DNA from: Eubacteriales bacterium
GTDB lineage: Bacteria; Bacillota; Clostridia; Christensenellales; Aristaeellaceae
Assembly (NCBI GenBank): GCA_028693055.1
Contig: JAQUWD010000013.1
Location: 17,429 to 81,428 of the forward strand
Direction: 5' to 3'
DNA: 64,000 nucleotides
The notes under the pieces are model-generated. The model did not search any database, was not told the DNA's origin, and saw only the letters and a program-made list of their open reading frames with translations. The translations under genes and the position numbers were made by a program. Shown here piece after piece: positions 17,445 through 26,353 of the stretch; positions within the stretch are counted from its first letter, which is position 1, and each line of letters starts with the position of its first letter.

Positions 17445-18056
17445 ATGGCGGTTACTATTGAGCGAACGGGAATGCTGCTGATTATCTCCGGGCCCTCCGG
17501 CACGGGAAAGGGAACCTTGGTGGAAAAGCTGATGAACAGCGATCCCAGCATCCGTTTCTCTTGCAGCGTTACCACACGAAAGCCCAGAGACGGAGAGATC
17601 GAGGGGATTCATTATCACTTTGTAGACGACGCGGCCTATGCTAAGATGGTAGCGAATAACGAGTTTTTGGAGCACGCTACGGTACATGGGCATAGCTACG
17701 GCACGCTGCGGGCTCCTGTGGAGGAGCTGATGCGGCAGGGCTACAACGTACTTTTGGACATCGACCCCCAAGGCGCGATTTCCGTTATGGAGAACGCAAA
17801 GGATTACGTCAGTGTGTTCATTCTTCCCCCCAGCTTTGAGGATTTGCGCATCCGGCTCCATACCCGCAACACCGACGACCCTGTGGAGATTGAGCGCAGA
17901 CTGAATAACGCCCGGGGAGAGGTTAAGAATATCGGCCGATACCAGTACGCCGTGATCAACGATAATCTGGAATTGGCTTTTACACAGCTGCAATATATCG
18001 TAAACGCCGAAAAGCAGCGTACCCTTCGCTTTAAGCCCACCATTAACGAAGACTGA
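17445..18056 (+). CDS. gmk: Guanylate kinase
   Basis: 203 residues. P-loop GPSGTGKGT is near residue 16, the GMP-binding segment is SVTTRKPRDGEIEGIHYHF, and the LID/Asp region lies in LLDIDPQGA. It phosphorylates GMP to GDP in nucleotide metabolism. It begins 2 bases after remA. The first seven residues precede the usual family start; a start at the internal ATG (GMLLIISG) is possible. Confidence 0.96.
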   Translation: MAVTIERTGMLLIISGPSGTGKGTLVEKLMNSDPSIRFSCSVTTRKPRDGEIEGIHYHFVDDAAYAKMVANNEFLEHATVHGHSYGTLRAPVEELMRQGYNVLLDIDPQGAISVMENAKDYVSVFILPPSFEDLRIRLHTRNTDDPVEIERRLNNARGEVKNIGRYQYAVINDNLELAFTQLQYIVNAEKQRTLRFKPTINED

Positions 18057-18072
18057 CAGGAGGAAAAAAGAC

Positions 18073-18288
18073 ATGGCTATTGTAAACCCGACGATTGTTG
18101 AACTCTGCGAAAAGGTGGACTGCCGCTACACGCTGGTGGTGGAAGCCAGCAAACGCGCCCGCCAGCTACTGGACGGCGCACAGCCCCTCATCGACCCCAA
18201 GGACATGAAGCCCCTGAAAATTGCCGTCGAGGAGATTGATCGCGGCTTGTTGACCTACGAGCGCGACGCTGAAATACAGGAGAATTAA
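18073..18288 (+). CDS. rpoZ: RNA polymerase omega subunit
   Basis: 71 residues. The pattern CRYTLVVEASKRARQL and KPLKIAVEEIDRG matches the omega/RpoZ family, which supports folding and assembly of beta prime. CAGGAGG lies 9 bases before the ATG. It sits between gmk and coaBC, the usual Firmicute location. Confidence 0.95.
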   Translation: MAIVNPTIVELCEKVDCRYTLVVEASKRARQLLDGAQPLIDPKDMKPLKIAVEEIDRGLLTYERDAEIQEN

Positions 18289-18289
18289 A

Positions 18290-19492
18290 ATGCTTAGCGG
18301 AAAGCATGTGGTGATGGGCGTTACCGGCGGTATTGCGGCTTACAAGGCCTGCGAAGTGGTTTCTCGGCTCAAAAAGCTCCACTGTGAGGTGGACGTGATC
18401 ATGACCGAAAACGCTACCCGCCTGGTAGCGCCTCTTACTTTTGAAACCTTGAGCGGCCGTCCGGTATGTATCGATACCTTTTCCCGTACTGAATCGTGGG
18501 ATGTGAAGCATATCTCGCTGGCCCACAAGGCCGACCTGATGCTGATTGCGCCCGCTACGGCTAATTTAATGGCCAAGTTGAGCTGCGGCATTGCAGACGA
18601 TATGCTTACCACTACGCTGCTGGCGACCAAAGCGCCCATTTTGCTGGCTCCAGCCATGAATACCGGCATGTGGACGGCGGAAGCGACCCAAGAGAACCTG
18701 CGTCGACTGCTGAACCGCGGCATACATATCGTGGGGCCGGACAGCGGTTTTTTGGCTTGCGGCGATACCGGAGCGGGGCGTATGAGCGAGCCGGAGGCTG
18801 TTGTGGAGGCGGCTCAGGCGCTGCTTTTGCCTAGGCGAGATCTGGAAGGCTTGCGCGTGCTGGTGACGGCGGGACCGACGGTGGAACGCATCGACCCGGT
18901 GCGCTATTTGACCAACGATTCCTCTGGAAAGATGGGCTACGCCATTGCGGAGGCTGCACGGCTGAGGGGCGCTAGCGTAACGCTGGTGTCAGGACCGGTA
19001 AGCTTGCAAGCTCCCCAAGGGGTGGAGCGGGTATCGGTGATTTCCACCATGGAGCTGTACCAAGCCGTAACGGAGCGCTGCGAAATGCAGGACGTACTGG
19101 TACAGGCTGCGGCCCCGGCAGATTTCCGCGTGGAAACGGTTGCAACGCAAAAGATAAAAAAACAGGCTGGTCAACCCATGACGCTGACGCTTGTGGAAAA
19201 CCCGGATATCGCCAAAGCGGTAGGGGAACGCAAAAGACCGGGCCAAACCTTGGTAGGCTTTGCGGCGGAAACCCAGAATGTGCTGGAAAACGCCGGCAAG
19301 AAGCTGGAGTCGAAACGCTTAGATTTGATCGTCGCTAACGACGTGACTATGCCGGGAGCTGGTTTTGGGACGGATACCAACATTGTGACGCTGATTGATC
19401 GAAACGGAGCGAAGGCGCTGCCGAAGCTGAGTAAGCGTCAGGTAGCGGATGAAATTTGGGATCAGGTGCTGAGACTTCGCTCAGCAGAATAG
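18290..19492 (+). CDS. coaBC: Bifunctional phosphopantothenoylcysteine decarboxylase / phosphopantothenate-cysteine ligase
   Basis: 400 residues. The N-terminal flavoprotein decarboxylase domain (about 1-180) has VTGGIAAYKACE, the His in VKHISLAHKAD and PAMNTGMW. The C-terminal ligase domain (about 185-400) begins VLVTAGPTVERIDPVR and contains TNDSSGKMGYAIA. Together they convert phosphopantothenate and cysteine to phosphopantetheine for coenzyme A. It starts one base after rpoZ, with AGGAG upstream. In many Firmicutes priA follows; here a convergent DUF5131 gene follows instead. Confidence 0.96.
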   Translation: MLSGKHVVMGVTGGIAAYKACEVVSRLKKLHCEVDVIMTENATRLVAPLTFETLSGRPVCIDTFSRTESWDVKHISLAHKADLMLIAPATANLMAKLSCGIADDMLTTTLLATKAPILLAPAMNTGMWTAEATQENLRRLLNRGIHIVGPDSGFLACGDTGAGRMSEPEAVVEAAQALLLPRRDLEGLRVLVTAGPTVERIDPVRYLTNDSSGKMGYAIAEAARLRGASVTLVSGPVSLQAPQGVERVSVISTMELYQAVTERCEMQDVLVQAAAPADFRVETVATQKIKKQAGQPMTLTLVENPDIAKAVGERKRPGQTLVGFAAETQNVLENAGKKLESKRLDLIVANDVTMPGAGFGTDTNIVTLIDRNGAKALPKLSKRQVADEIWDQVLRLRSAE

Positions 19493-19503
19493 AAAAAAAG
19501 TCG

Positions 19504-19555
19504 TGGTACGCAAGAGGATTCGGGCTTTGACCGTCCTGCGCGTACCATGTTTTTA
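19504..19555. terminator. Terminator between convergent coaBC and DUF5131 genes
   Basis: TGGTACGC (19504-19511) pairs with GCGTACCA (19540-19547), followed by TGTTTTTATTT on the plus strand. The loop is long (28 bases). Confidence 0.7.
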
Positions 19556-20419
19556 TTTGCATTTTCCGCAACGGCTGCAACCGTTGCAGATCAGCCGCGA
19601 GCCGCATTCTTGACATTGCTCGCCAAAAGTGGGCGCATATGGCTCTACAGGCAACAAGGAAGACGGCGGCTCCAACGAATACTCCACAGGCTTACCCGGC
19701 CATTGCAGACGGGAGCGGAACGCCATGACGGATTGGGTTCTTTTATTGGGGATGCGGTAGACCTTGCCATCCTTGATGAATACCGTTCCCGTTTCGATAA
19801 AACAGAAGCGCACATCATGACGCTTGCATTGGTCATGGAGGCTTTGAACCCATTCGAAGCGGCAAGGCCGCGCACCGTCATAGTTTTCACCGCCGCAGAT
19901 CACCTGCTCTATTTGACCGTCCTGTAAATAAGCTTCTAAGGCGACCTCGCCGATAAAGGGCGCGCACATCACCCCTTTATGCCGGAAGGGCAAAGAAAGC
20001 AGCAACGGAAGCCGCTCGTCGGCCCGTCGCTGGTTCTCACAGGTGACGCTGAAGGAAACGTTTGGCCAGCCATCGCCCCAGTCTTGGGGAAGGTGTTCAA
20101 GAACCCGACCGGGTCTTTTGGTCAACAGCTGAAACAGCACGTCCTTACGGGCGCGAATCACATCCCACGCTTCATCCCGCCAAGAATCCGCCTGTTCCAG
20201 AAAAAAATCCGAGGTCATGCAAACCCGTAGACGCTCCCCACTATGAACCAAGTATTCGCCATAACGATTTTTGCGTAAGGGATACCCCATCCCCGTCTTG
20301 GTTTTGGAGATTTCCGCCCCGTTTCTGCCTCGTTGCTGATCCAGATAATACATGTAACAATGTTGGCAGCCTTCGCTGATCTTGACGCAGCCGTGCCATG
20401 GATTCCATATATCGTGCAT
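19553..20419 (-). CDS. DUF5131 (Phage Gp37/Gp68) family protein with Cys-rich tail
   Basis: 288 residues. The opening WNPWHGC-x6-C-x2-CYM is the three-cysteine motif that defines PF07505. Its spacing suggested a radical-SAM-like iron-sulfur site to earlier workers, but the reaction is unknown. Family blocks follow: VCMTSDFF near residue 68, LLTKRPGR near 100, and VICGGENYDGARPC near 170. The last 20 residues add a cluster C-x2-C-x6-C-x2-C-x2-C-x2-C that looks like a zinc ribbon or second metal site. Homologues occur in phages and bacteria, sometimes with a TcmP partner, which is absent here. GGGAGAG lies 6 bases before the start. It is a single gene convergent with coaBC. Confidence 0.85.
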   Translation of the reverse strand: MHDIWNPWHGCVKISEGCQHCYMYYLDQQRGRNGAEISKTKTGMGYPLRKNRYGEYLVHSGERLRVCMTSDFFLEQADSWRDEAWDVIRARKDVLFQLLTKRPGRVLEHLPQDWGDGWPNVSFSVTCENQRRADERLPLLLSLPFRHKGVMCAPFIGEVALEAYLQDGQIEQVICGGENYDGARPCRFEWVQSLHDQCKRHDVRFCFIETGTVFIKDGKVYRIPNKRTQSVMAFRSRLQWPGKPVEYSLEPPSSLLPVEPYAPTFGEQCQECGSRLICNGCSRCGKCK

Positions 20420-20563
20420 GAGTTACTCTCCCGTAGCGAGCAGTCGGCTTCATCATAGCGCTTTTTTCCGCTAGGCGCAAGGGAAAAACAGTAGGGAACA
20501 AAAACCAGTTCTGGCTCGTTCTATCCAATGGAGCATGAGAATGGAGCACAAGGAGGAACGCCG

Positions 20564-23059
20564 ATGACGATAAAGCATTTGAAAAGGATGTGCGCAGCAT
20601 TATGCTGCGTATGTGTTTTGCTTCTGACGGGAAGCGCCTTGGGGCAGGGGATAGAGTTAAACGCCGCTATGGGGTATGACGGCGCGATCACTTATCTGCG
20701 CAGACTTCCAGTCTTTGTAGAAATCACCAACAATGGGGGCGACACAAGCGGCGTCCTTTGTATCGATGTGGCCCGGAGCAGCGTGGAGTATGACCGCTAT
20801 TCAACGCCGCTTACGATTGCGGCGGGCTCGACCGTCGCCGTGACGATGCCCGTGCAGCTGAGCATGAAGCAAAGCGCGTATACGGTTAAATGGATGGAAA
20901 ACGGTCTATCCACAGCGGAGACTGAGATCAAAAAGGGAACGGTTTTCGCCCCTTCTACGATTGTGATCGGCGTTTTGTCGCCGGAGCCGGAGAAGCTGTC
21001 CTATTTGAACATCACCCAAGCTGCCGACCCGCTTAAGCGCGGCGAAATTTGGCAGACGGTGGCGCTTGACCAAAAGAGCTTTCCTGCGGCCAAGGCGGAC
21101 ATGGATTTTTTTGATATGCTGGTGGTGGACGGCGTAGATATGGGAAGCCTGAGCACGGACCAGACCGAGGCGCTGGACGGCTGGCTTCGAAACGGCGGCG
21201 TGGTGCTGGTAGGGGGAGGCGCGGAGGCGCTTACTTCTTTTCCGTATTTTAGCGCCTATACGGGGATTGCGCCGGGTACGTTGAGCAGCAAGGAAGGCCT
21301 GAGCGGCGAGCTGCTGGACTGGTTTGGCTTAAAGGCGGAGCCGTCGGAAGGGACTGCCGCCGTTGTGGAGCTGCGGGGAGCCGCGGGTACAGCCATCGGT
21401 GAGGAAACGCTGGTGGATGTGACCAAGGTGGACGGGGGCTATGTACTAACCGCCGGCTTTTCCCTATCGGAAAAGCCGCTGAGTACGTGGATGGGTCGCA
21501 ACGCGATTTGGCAGCGGGTGATGCTGGGCTATGCGCTGCAACGGTATACCTCCATCGTCAATCAGCGCGTCAACGGAAGCAACGGTAACGATTATGTGGA
21601 TTATGAAGTGCTGAATCAAATCCCGGTGGCAAATACAGGCGCAATGTCCCTGCCGGTGATTCTACTGGCTGCTTTTGTGCTGCTGGTAGGCTTTGGCAGC
21701 TATTGGATATTGAAAAAGCTGGACAAGCGGGAATGGATGTGGGTAACGGTTCCCTCCTTATGCGTGCTTTGCTCTCTGGCTATTTGGGGAGCTAGTATAT
21801 TGCTGAACCTGCAAAAGCCCATCGCGGTTTCCTATACGATGCTGGAATTGGAGAAGGATGGAAATCGAAACAGCTTTACCGCTGTCGGCGTGGCGCAGGC
21901 TGATGCCGGGCGAATGGAGGTAACCCTTCAAGAGGGCAACATCAATACGGATTCGTACAGCAGCTATTACTACGACGGGGGAAACACCCAAGGGGAGCCA
22001 AGCCAAACGCTGCGATATGAGTATACGCTGGGCGGTCTCAGCCAAATGACCTTTCAAAAGACGCAGACATGGGAGCAGAACAGCTTTATGGTATCCGACG
22101 CCCCCTTGAGGGAGTGCTCGCTCACCGGCTTTGCGGGCTGGGAGAACAACCGGCTGAGCTTTACGGTTACCAACCAAAGCTCGATTCCCTTATCCGACGG
22201 CTTGATTATGACGGACTATGGATATGTTTCCGTCCCGGTTCTTTTGCCCGGACAGACCCTGACCGCCGAGATGAGCCCCGATGACGAGCTGATCTTGGAC
22301 GCCGACAAAATCAAGGACGGGATGCTGCTGAGTGATTCGGAACGCCGAAATTTCGGGTTTTATGATTATCTAAATAGCTACTGGACTTCAACCAAGCAGG
22401 CCCAAGGCGAGAGCGACTCGCGGCGGAGCCGTCAAAGCTTGCTGCAAACCTATGGGAACAGCCGCAACTGGTACAGCGGTATTGGGGACCCCTGCTACAT
22501 CGCCTTTTCGGATGAGCTGGCACAGCTGGAGCTGTTGGTAAACGGGCAGCTCGTCAGCCGCAGCGGACAAATGAACATGGTAAGCCTAAAGCTTTCCATG
22601 AACCCTATCGCTAAGGATGGAACGGTTCATTACCTAAGCGGTACGATTCCTGTTTATGCGGCAGAGCTGAACCGACAGGCGGCGCCGGTGGTAGTGGATA
22701 CCGGCAGCATCGACCGCTATACCTCCTTTCGCTTAATGGAGGAGCCCATTTTCGCCTTTGACTTGAGCGACGTGCCCAAGGATTGGACGCTGGAGCATTT
22801 TGATATTTCTCCCCGCAACGCCTATTACGGGTATCAGGTAGAGCTGTACCGCGTGAAGGACGGCGAATGGGTGAATATCAAAACCCATGAGATCGACATG
22901 AGTACCAATAAGAGCACGGATCGGATGGCAATCCCGAAGCTTGGCGATTATACGGATCAGAGCGGCTACCTGTTCGCCAGATTTGTGGGAATCAATACCA
23001 ACGATACCTACGCGGAGATTTCTCAACCTGAGCTGACGATGGACGGGAGGCTGAACTGA
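20564..23059 (+). CDS. Large exported membrane protein heading an ABC-MoxR-VWA operon
   Basis: 831 residues. A signal peptide (hydrophobic stretch 11-26) is followed by an extracytoplasmic region. Near residue 180 this contains FFDMLVVDGVDM and GWLRNGGVVLVGGG, resembling the glutamine-amidotransferase-like fold seen in BatA/GldG-type proteins. Two close membrane helices lie at about 367-390 and 397-420, followed by a second extracytoplasmic region of some 400 beta-rich residues. No catalytic triad is obvious. The ATG at 20564 has AAGGAGG 9 bases upstream; an earlier in-frame ATG lacks one. Its stop abuts the ABC ATPase start. Function unknown; context suggests a subunit of, or substrate for, the ABC/MoxR machinery. 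Confidence 0.8.
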   Translation: MTIKHLKRMCAALCCVCVLLLTGSALGQGIELNAAMGYDGAITYLRRLPVFVEITNNGGDTSGVLCIDVARSSVEYDRYSTPLTIAAGSTVAVTMPVQLSMKQSAYTVKWMENGLSTAETEIKKGTVFAPSTIVIGVLSPEPEKLSYLNITQAADPLKRGEIWQTVALDQKSFPAAKADMDFFDMLVVDGVDMGSLSTDQTEALDGWLRNGGVVLVGGGAEALTSFPYFSAYTGIAPGTLSSKEGLSGELLDWFGLKAEPSEGTAAVVELRGAAGTAIGEETLVDVTKVDGGYVLTAGFSLSEKPLSTWMGRNAIWQRVMLGYALQRYTSIVNQRVNGSNGNDYVDYEVLNQIPVANTGAMSLPVILLAAFVLLVGFGSYWILKKLDKREWMWVTVPSLCVLCSLAIWGASILLNLQKPIAVSYTMLELEKDGNRNSFTAVGVAQADAGRMEVTLQEGNINTDSYSSYYYDGGNTQGEPSQTLRYEYTLGGLSQMTFQKTQTWEQNSFMVSDAPLRECSLTGFAGWENNRLSFTVTNQSSIPLSDGLIMTDYGYVSVPVLLPGQTLTAEMSPDDELILDADKIKDGMLLSDSERRNFGFYDYLNSYWTSTKQAQGESDSRRSRQSLLQTYGNSRNWYSGIGDPCYIAFSDELAQLELLVNGQLVSRSGQMNMVSLKLSMNPIAKDGTVHYLSGTIPVYAAELNRQAAPVVVDTGSIDRYTSFRLMEEPIFAFDLSDVPKDWTLEHFDISPRNAYYGYQVELYRVKDGEWVNIKTHEIDMSTNKSTDRMAIPKLGDYTDQSGYLFARFVGINTNDTYAEISQPELTMDGRLN

Positions 23060-23994
23060 TGCTGGAAATTTGTGAGCTAACCAAACAATACGGTTCCTTT
23101 CTGGCGCTGGATCATCTGTCCCTATCGATCGGGCAGGGAGAGCTTCACGGCTTTGTGGGGCCGAACGGCGCGGGGAAAACCACCACGATGCGCATTTTGG
23201 CTACCCTACAGCTGCCTACCTCCGGCTCCGCAACGCTGGAGGGGGTGGAGGTCACGCAGAATCCGAAGGAAATCCGCCGCTTGATGGGGTACATGCCGGA
23301 TTTCTTCGGGGTATACGATCGCTTGAAGGCGTGGGAGTACCTTGACTTTTATGCCCGCTGCTATGGCTTCGGCTATAAGGAACGGATGCGGATGATTGAA
23401 AGCCTGCTGGAATTGGTTCATTTATTCGAAAAGCGGGACAGCTATGTAGATGTGCTTTCCCGGGGAATGAAGCAGCGGCTTTGCCTTGCACGCGCGTTGA
23501 TTCACGACCCCAAGCTCCTCATTTTGGACGAGCCGGCCTCCGGCATGGACCCTCGCGCTCGCGCTGAAATGAAGGGAATCCTGAAAACCTTGAAGGAGCT
23601 TGGCAAAACGGTGTTGATTTCTTCCCATATTCTGCCGGAGCTTTCCGAGCTGTGCGATTCGCTGACCATTATCGATCACGGCAAGCTGGTCTTTTCAGGC
23701 ACTGTGGAGGCCTTGAGCAGCCACATGTCCGGCGAAGCCCCCGTGACGATTCGCCTAGGTGGGGAAATGAACGAGGAGCTTGAAAAACGGGCGGTTTCCA
23801 TGCTCAAGCAGTACCCCGGCGTTACCAAGGTGATTCGTGAGGAGGCGGGGTTGTTTCAGACGAGCTTTGACGGAGGGGACGACGCTATGGTGGGGCTATT
23901 AAAGGCGGCTGCTCAAGCGCTGCCGGTGGCGGATTTTCACCGTGCGCCCCTGAACCTAGAAAAGGTGTTTATGGAGGTGACCCAGAATGACTAA
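23059..23994 (+). CDS. ABC-2 type transporter ATP-binding protein
   Basis: 311 residues. Walker A GPNGAGKTT is near residue 36, Q-loop region GYMPDFFGVYD near 88, signature LSRGMKQRL near 135 and Walker B LLILDEPASGMD near 157. A C-terminal segment of about 90 residues follows, as in drug- and lipid-exporter ATPases of the CcmA/NatA type. It starts on the last base of the previous gene and overlaps the permease gene by 8 bases. Together with that permease it forms the energised part of the cluster. Confidence 0.93.
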   Translation: MLEICELTKQYGSFLALDHLSLSIGQGELHGFVGPNGAGKTTTMRILATLQLPTSGSATLEGVEVTQNPKEIRRLMGYMPDFFGVYDRLKAWEYLDFYARCYGFGYKERMRMIESLLELVHLFEKRDSYVDVLSRGMKQRLCLARALIHDPKLLILDEPASGMDPRARAEMKGILKTLKELGKTVLISSHILPELSELCDSLTIIDHGKLVFSGTVEALSSHMSGEAPVTIRLGGEMNEELEKRAVSMLKQYPGVTKVIREEAGLFQTSFDGGDDAMVGLLKAAAQALPVADFHRAPLNLEKVFMEVTQND

Positions 23995-24877
23995 CCCCAT
24001 TGTAGCCTTTGGCGCAAAGCAGAGGATGCGTTCTGTGCGCACGCCTATTTTACTGACGCTTTATGCGGTTGTGCTGGCAGCGCTGGCTTATTTTACGGTA
24101 TACGCCCCCTTCATGGGGGATACCATTCGCATTTCCTCCATGCGCTCCAGCGTGAACGGCTATGGCTTTTTGTTGATCGCGCAGTTTGGGCTGCTGGTGC
24201 TGGTCGCCCCGGCGATGACGGCGGGCAGCATTTCCGGCGAGAGGGAACGCCAGACGCTGGATTTGCTGCTGGTGACGAACACAGGCTCTACGCGCATTGT
24301 CTTTGGCAAGCTATGGGAAAGCTTCGGTTTTCTGGCGCTGCTGATCCTGTGCTCGCTGCCCATGCTATCGTTGGTTTTGCTTACGGGCGGCGCTTCCTTT
24401 GTGCAGGTGCTGGTCAGTATTTTATTTCTGATGCTCACGGCGCTGGCAGGCTTAAGCGTCGGGCTATGCTGCTCGGCGTTCATCAAGCGCACCGTAGCCG
24501 CTACGGTGACGGCTTATCTGATGATGCTGCTCATCGGCGCTGTGACGCTGATTCCCCTCTGGTATGACGTGCACCGCATCGATATGCTGTATCAAGAGCT
24601 GAGCGCTGCCAATCAGGGCATTACACAAATAGACTACCAGTCCATTGCCTTTTCCTTAAACCCGGCGCTGGGATTGTTTTCCCTGCTGAGGGTACAGCTG
24701 GGGATGTTTGATTCCGTGCTGTGGAATTTTAGCTATACATTAGCAAATACGGTAAGCTACCTGCCCTTTGAGCGATACCTGACCGTCAATATGATCTTTA
24801 TGGGCGTAGCCTCGATGGCGCTTTGCGGTGTGGCGGTATTGAAAATGCGCCCCCAAAAGAGGAGCGTGAGAAAATGA
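23987..24877 (+). CDS. ABC-2 type permease
   Basis: 296 residues with six hydrophobic segments. The motif SGERERQTLDLLLVT near residue 85 is characteristic of ABC-2 permeases of the GldF/NosY type. It overlaps the ATPase gene upstream and shares ATGA with the next gene. The combination of an exported auxiliary protein, ATPase and permease resembles the GldA-GldF-GldG plan in architecture; sequence homology to Gld proteins is not claimed. Confidence 0.88.
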   Translation: MTNPIVAFGAKQRMRSVRTPILLTLYAVVLAALAYFTVYAPFMGDTIRISSMRSSVNGYGFLLIAQFGLLVLVAPAMTAGSISGERERQTLDLLLVTNTGSTRIVFGKLWESFGFLALLILCSLPMLSLVLLTGGASFVQVLVSILFLMLTALAGLSVGLCCSAFIKRTVAATVTAYLMMLLIGAVTLIPLWYDVHRIDMLYQELSAANQGITQIDYQSIAFSLNPALGLFSLLRVQLGMFDSVLWNFSYTLANTVSYLPFERYLTVNMIFMGVASMALCGVAVLKMRPQKRSVRK

Positions 24878-26340
24878 CAAGGCTGGAACAAGCATTGAAA
24901 CCAATGAGCAGCCGAATGAAGCTGCAGCGTACGGCGGAATGGGCGGTCATTGGCTTGCTGGTGGGTATGATCGGCGCGCTTCTTATGCGGATTGCATCGT
25001 TCCTCTGGCTGTTTCCCAAGGTGTGGCTATGGAGCGCTGTTAGCTTTTGCGGGGTTCCCCTTCTGTGCGCGTTGATTTCTTGGGTATGGCCTATTGCCGT
25101 CATCGACGCAGCGCGCAAGGTGGATGCTGCCGGCTTGGAGGCGCGGCTGCAAACGGCGCTGATGCTAAAGGAGAGCAGTACGCCCATGGCGGAGCTGCAA
25201 CGGCAGGATGCGTTGAAGCATTTGGAAACGGTAAACCCTAAGCAGATTTTTCCTCTCAAGCTTTCCCGTATCCTTCTGCTATCTACGTTGACGTGCATGC
25301 TCGCCTATGGCTTGTCTTTCCTGATCCCCAACCCTCAGGAGAGCGTTTTAAGCGCTCGCGCAGCCTTCCAACAGGAAATGACGAAGCAGGCGGAGCTGTT
25401 GGACGAGGGCGCTGTGAAACTGGACGCGACGGAGCCGCAAACCCCGGAGCTACGGAAAATTCTAAGCGATTTATCCATGGAGCTGCGCAAGGCGGAGGAG
25501 CCGCGCACGGCGCTAAACGCTGTAGACGAAGCGGAGCGGCGAATTGAACGATTGCAAGCCGCTACCCGCGAGGACGCGTTGTCCGCTATGGAGAATAAAG
25601 GAATGAGCGACGTTGCAACGGCGCTGGAAAACGGGGACGAGGAAACCGCCAAGCAGCTGTTGTCCCAACAGAATGAGCAAAACGCTGCTAACGCCTTAAA
25701 CCAAGCGGCTCGGGCGGCGGTTGACGCAGCAGCGGCGCAGTCTCTTACCCAAGCGGCGCAAGCGATGCAAAGCGGGGATTTGACTGCGGCGCTAAATGCA
25801 TTGCAATCCGCCGCCGCGGGAACCAGCAGCGTTACCCTACAGGCAGCGGCGCTGAACAATATGGTACGCATGGCTGCGGCTGCCGTCGGCTCCAGCCAAA
25901 TGGCTATGATGACCGGCACAGGTAGTCAGAATGGTCAAGGAGGAGCTGGCAGCTCGGCCATTGCCGCGCTAACGGGAGGGGGCTCCGGCGCGGGAAAGGG
26001 GAGCTCTAACAAGGACGGCGGCTATCGGGAAGCTAACGGCCTTAGCGCAACCACCCCAACCCAAGAGGGCAGCCTTACGTTGGAGGACTATGAATCCATT
26101 TATGACCCCACCCGTTTAAACCGGGAAGGGGAGAGCGTACAAACCAAAGGAAAGATAGGGGAAGGCGAGATTTCCGAGATCACTGCCGGTGCCGGATTGG
26201 GAACCGTGGAGGAGAGCGTGCCTTATCGTCAGGTGATCACCGAATATGAAGAAACGGCGGTAACGGCTGCACAGAATGCCGATCTACCCCTATACGCCCA
26301 GAAATGGGTGCAGGACTATTTTAGCGCGTTGAGCGAGTGA
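24874..26340 (+). CDS. Membrane-anchored Ala-rich coiled-coil protein of the MoxR cluster
   Basis: 488 residues. Two hydrophobic segments near 22-45 and 50-75, and one near 145-165, anchor the protein. Then come about 170 Ala/Glu/Gln-rich residues with strong coiled-coil character, a Gly/Ser linker and a C-terminal region ending PLYAQKWVQDYFSAL. The layout resembles DUF4175-like proteins encoded beside MoxR and VWA genes; I do not recognise a catalytic domain. The ATG at 24874 overlaps the permease stop, with GAGGAG upstream. The C-terminal phrase Y-R-Q-V-(I/L)-x-x-Y suggests a conserved interaction end. Probable structural role in a membrane complex (inference). Confidence 0.75.
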   Translation: MTRLEQALKPMSSRMKLQRTAEWAVIGLLVGMIGALLMRIASFLWLFPKVWLWSAVSFCGVPLLCALISWVWPIAVIDAARKVDAAGLEARLQTALMLKESSTPMAELQRQDALKHLETVNPKQIFPLKLSRILLLSTLTCMLAYGLSFLIPNPQESVLSARAAFQQEMTKQAELLDEGAVKLDATEPQTPELRKILSDLSMELRKAEEPRTALNAVDEAERRIERLQAATREDALSAMENKGMSDVATALENGDEETAKQLLSQQNEQNAANALNQAARAAVDAAAAQSLTQAAQAMQSGDLTAALNALQSAAAGTSSVTLQAAALNNMVRMAAAAVGSSQMAMMTGTGSQNGQGGAGSSAIAALTGGGSGAGKGSSNKDGGYREANGLSATTPTQEGSLTLEDYESIYDPTRLNREGESVQTKGKIGEGEISEITAGAGLGTVEESVPYRQVITEYEETAVTAAQNADLPLYAQKWVQDYFSALSE

Positions 26341-26353
26341 GGAGGAATCGCGT

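Noticed and set aside
20564..24877. Calling the ABC part of the MoxR operon a gliding-motility GldA/F/G system.
   Set aside because: Only the general plan matches; the large exported protein does not show clear GldG sequence features, and no other gliding genes are present.
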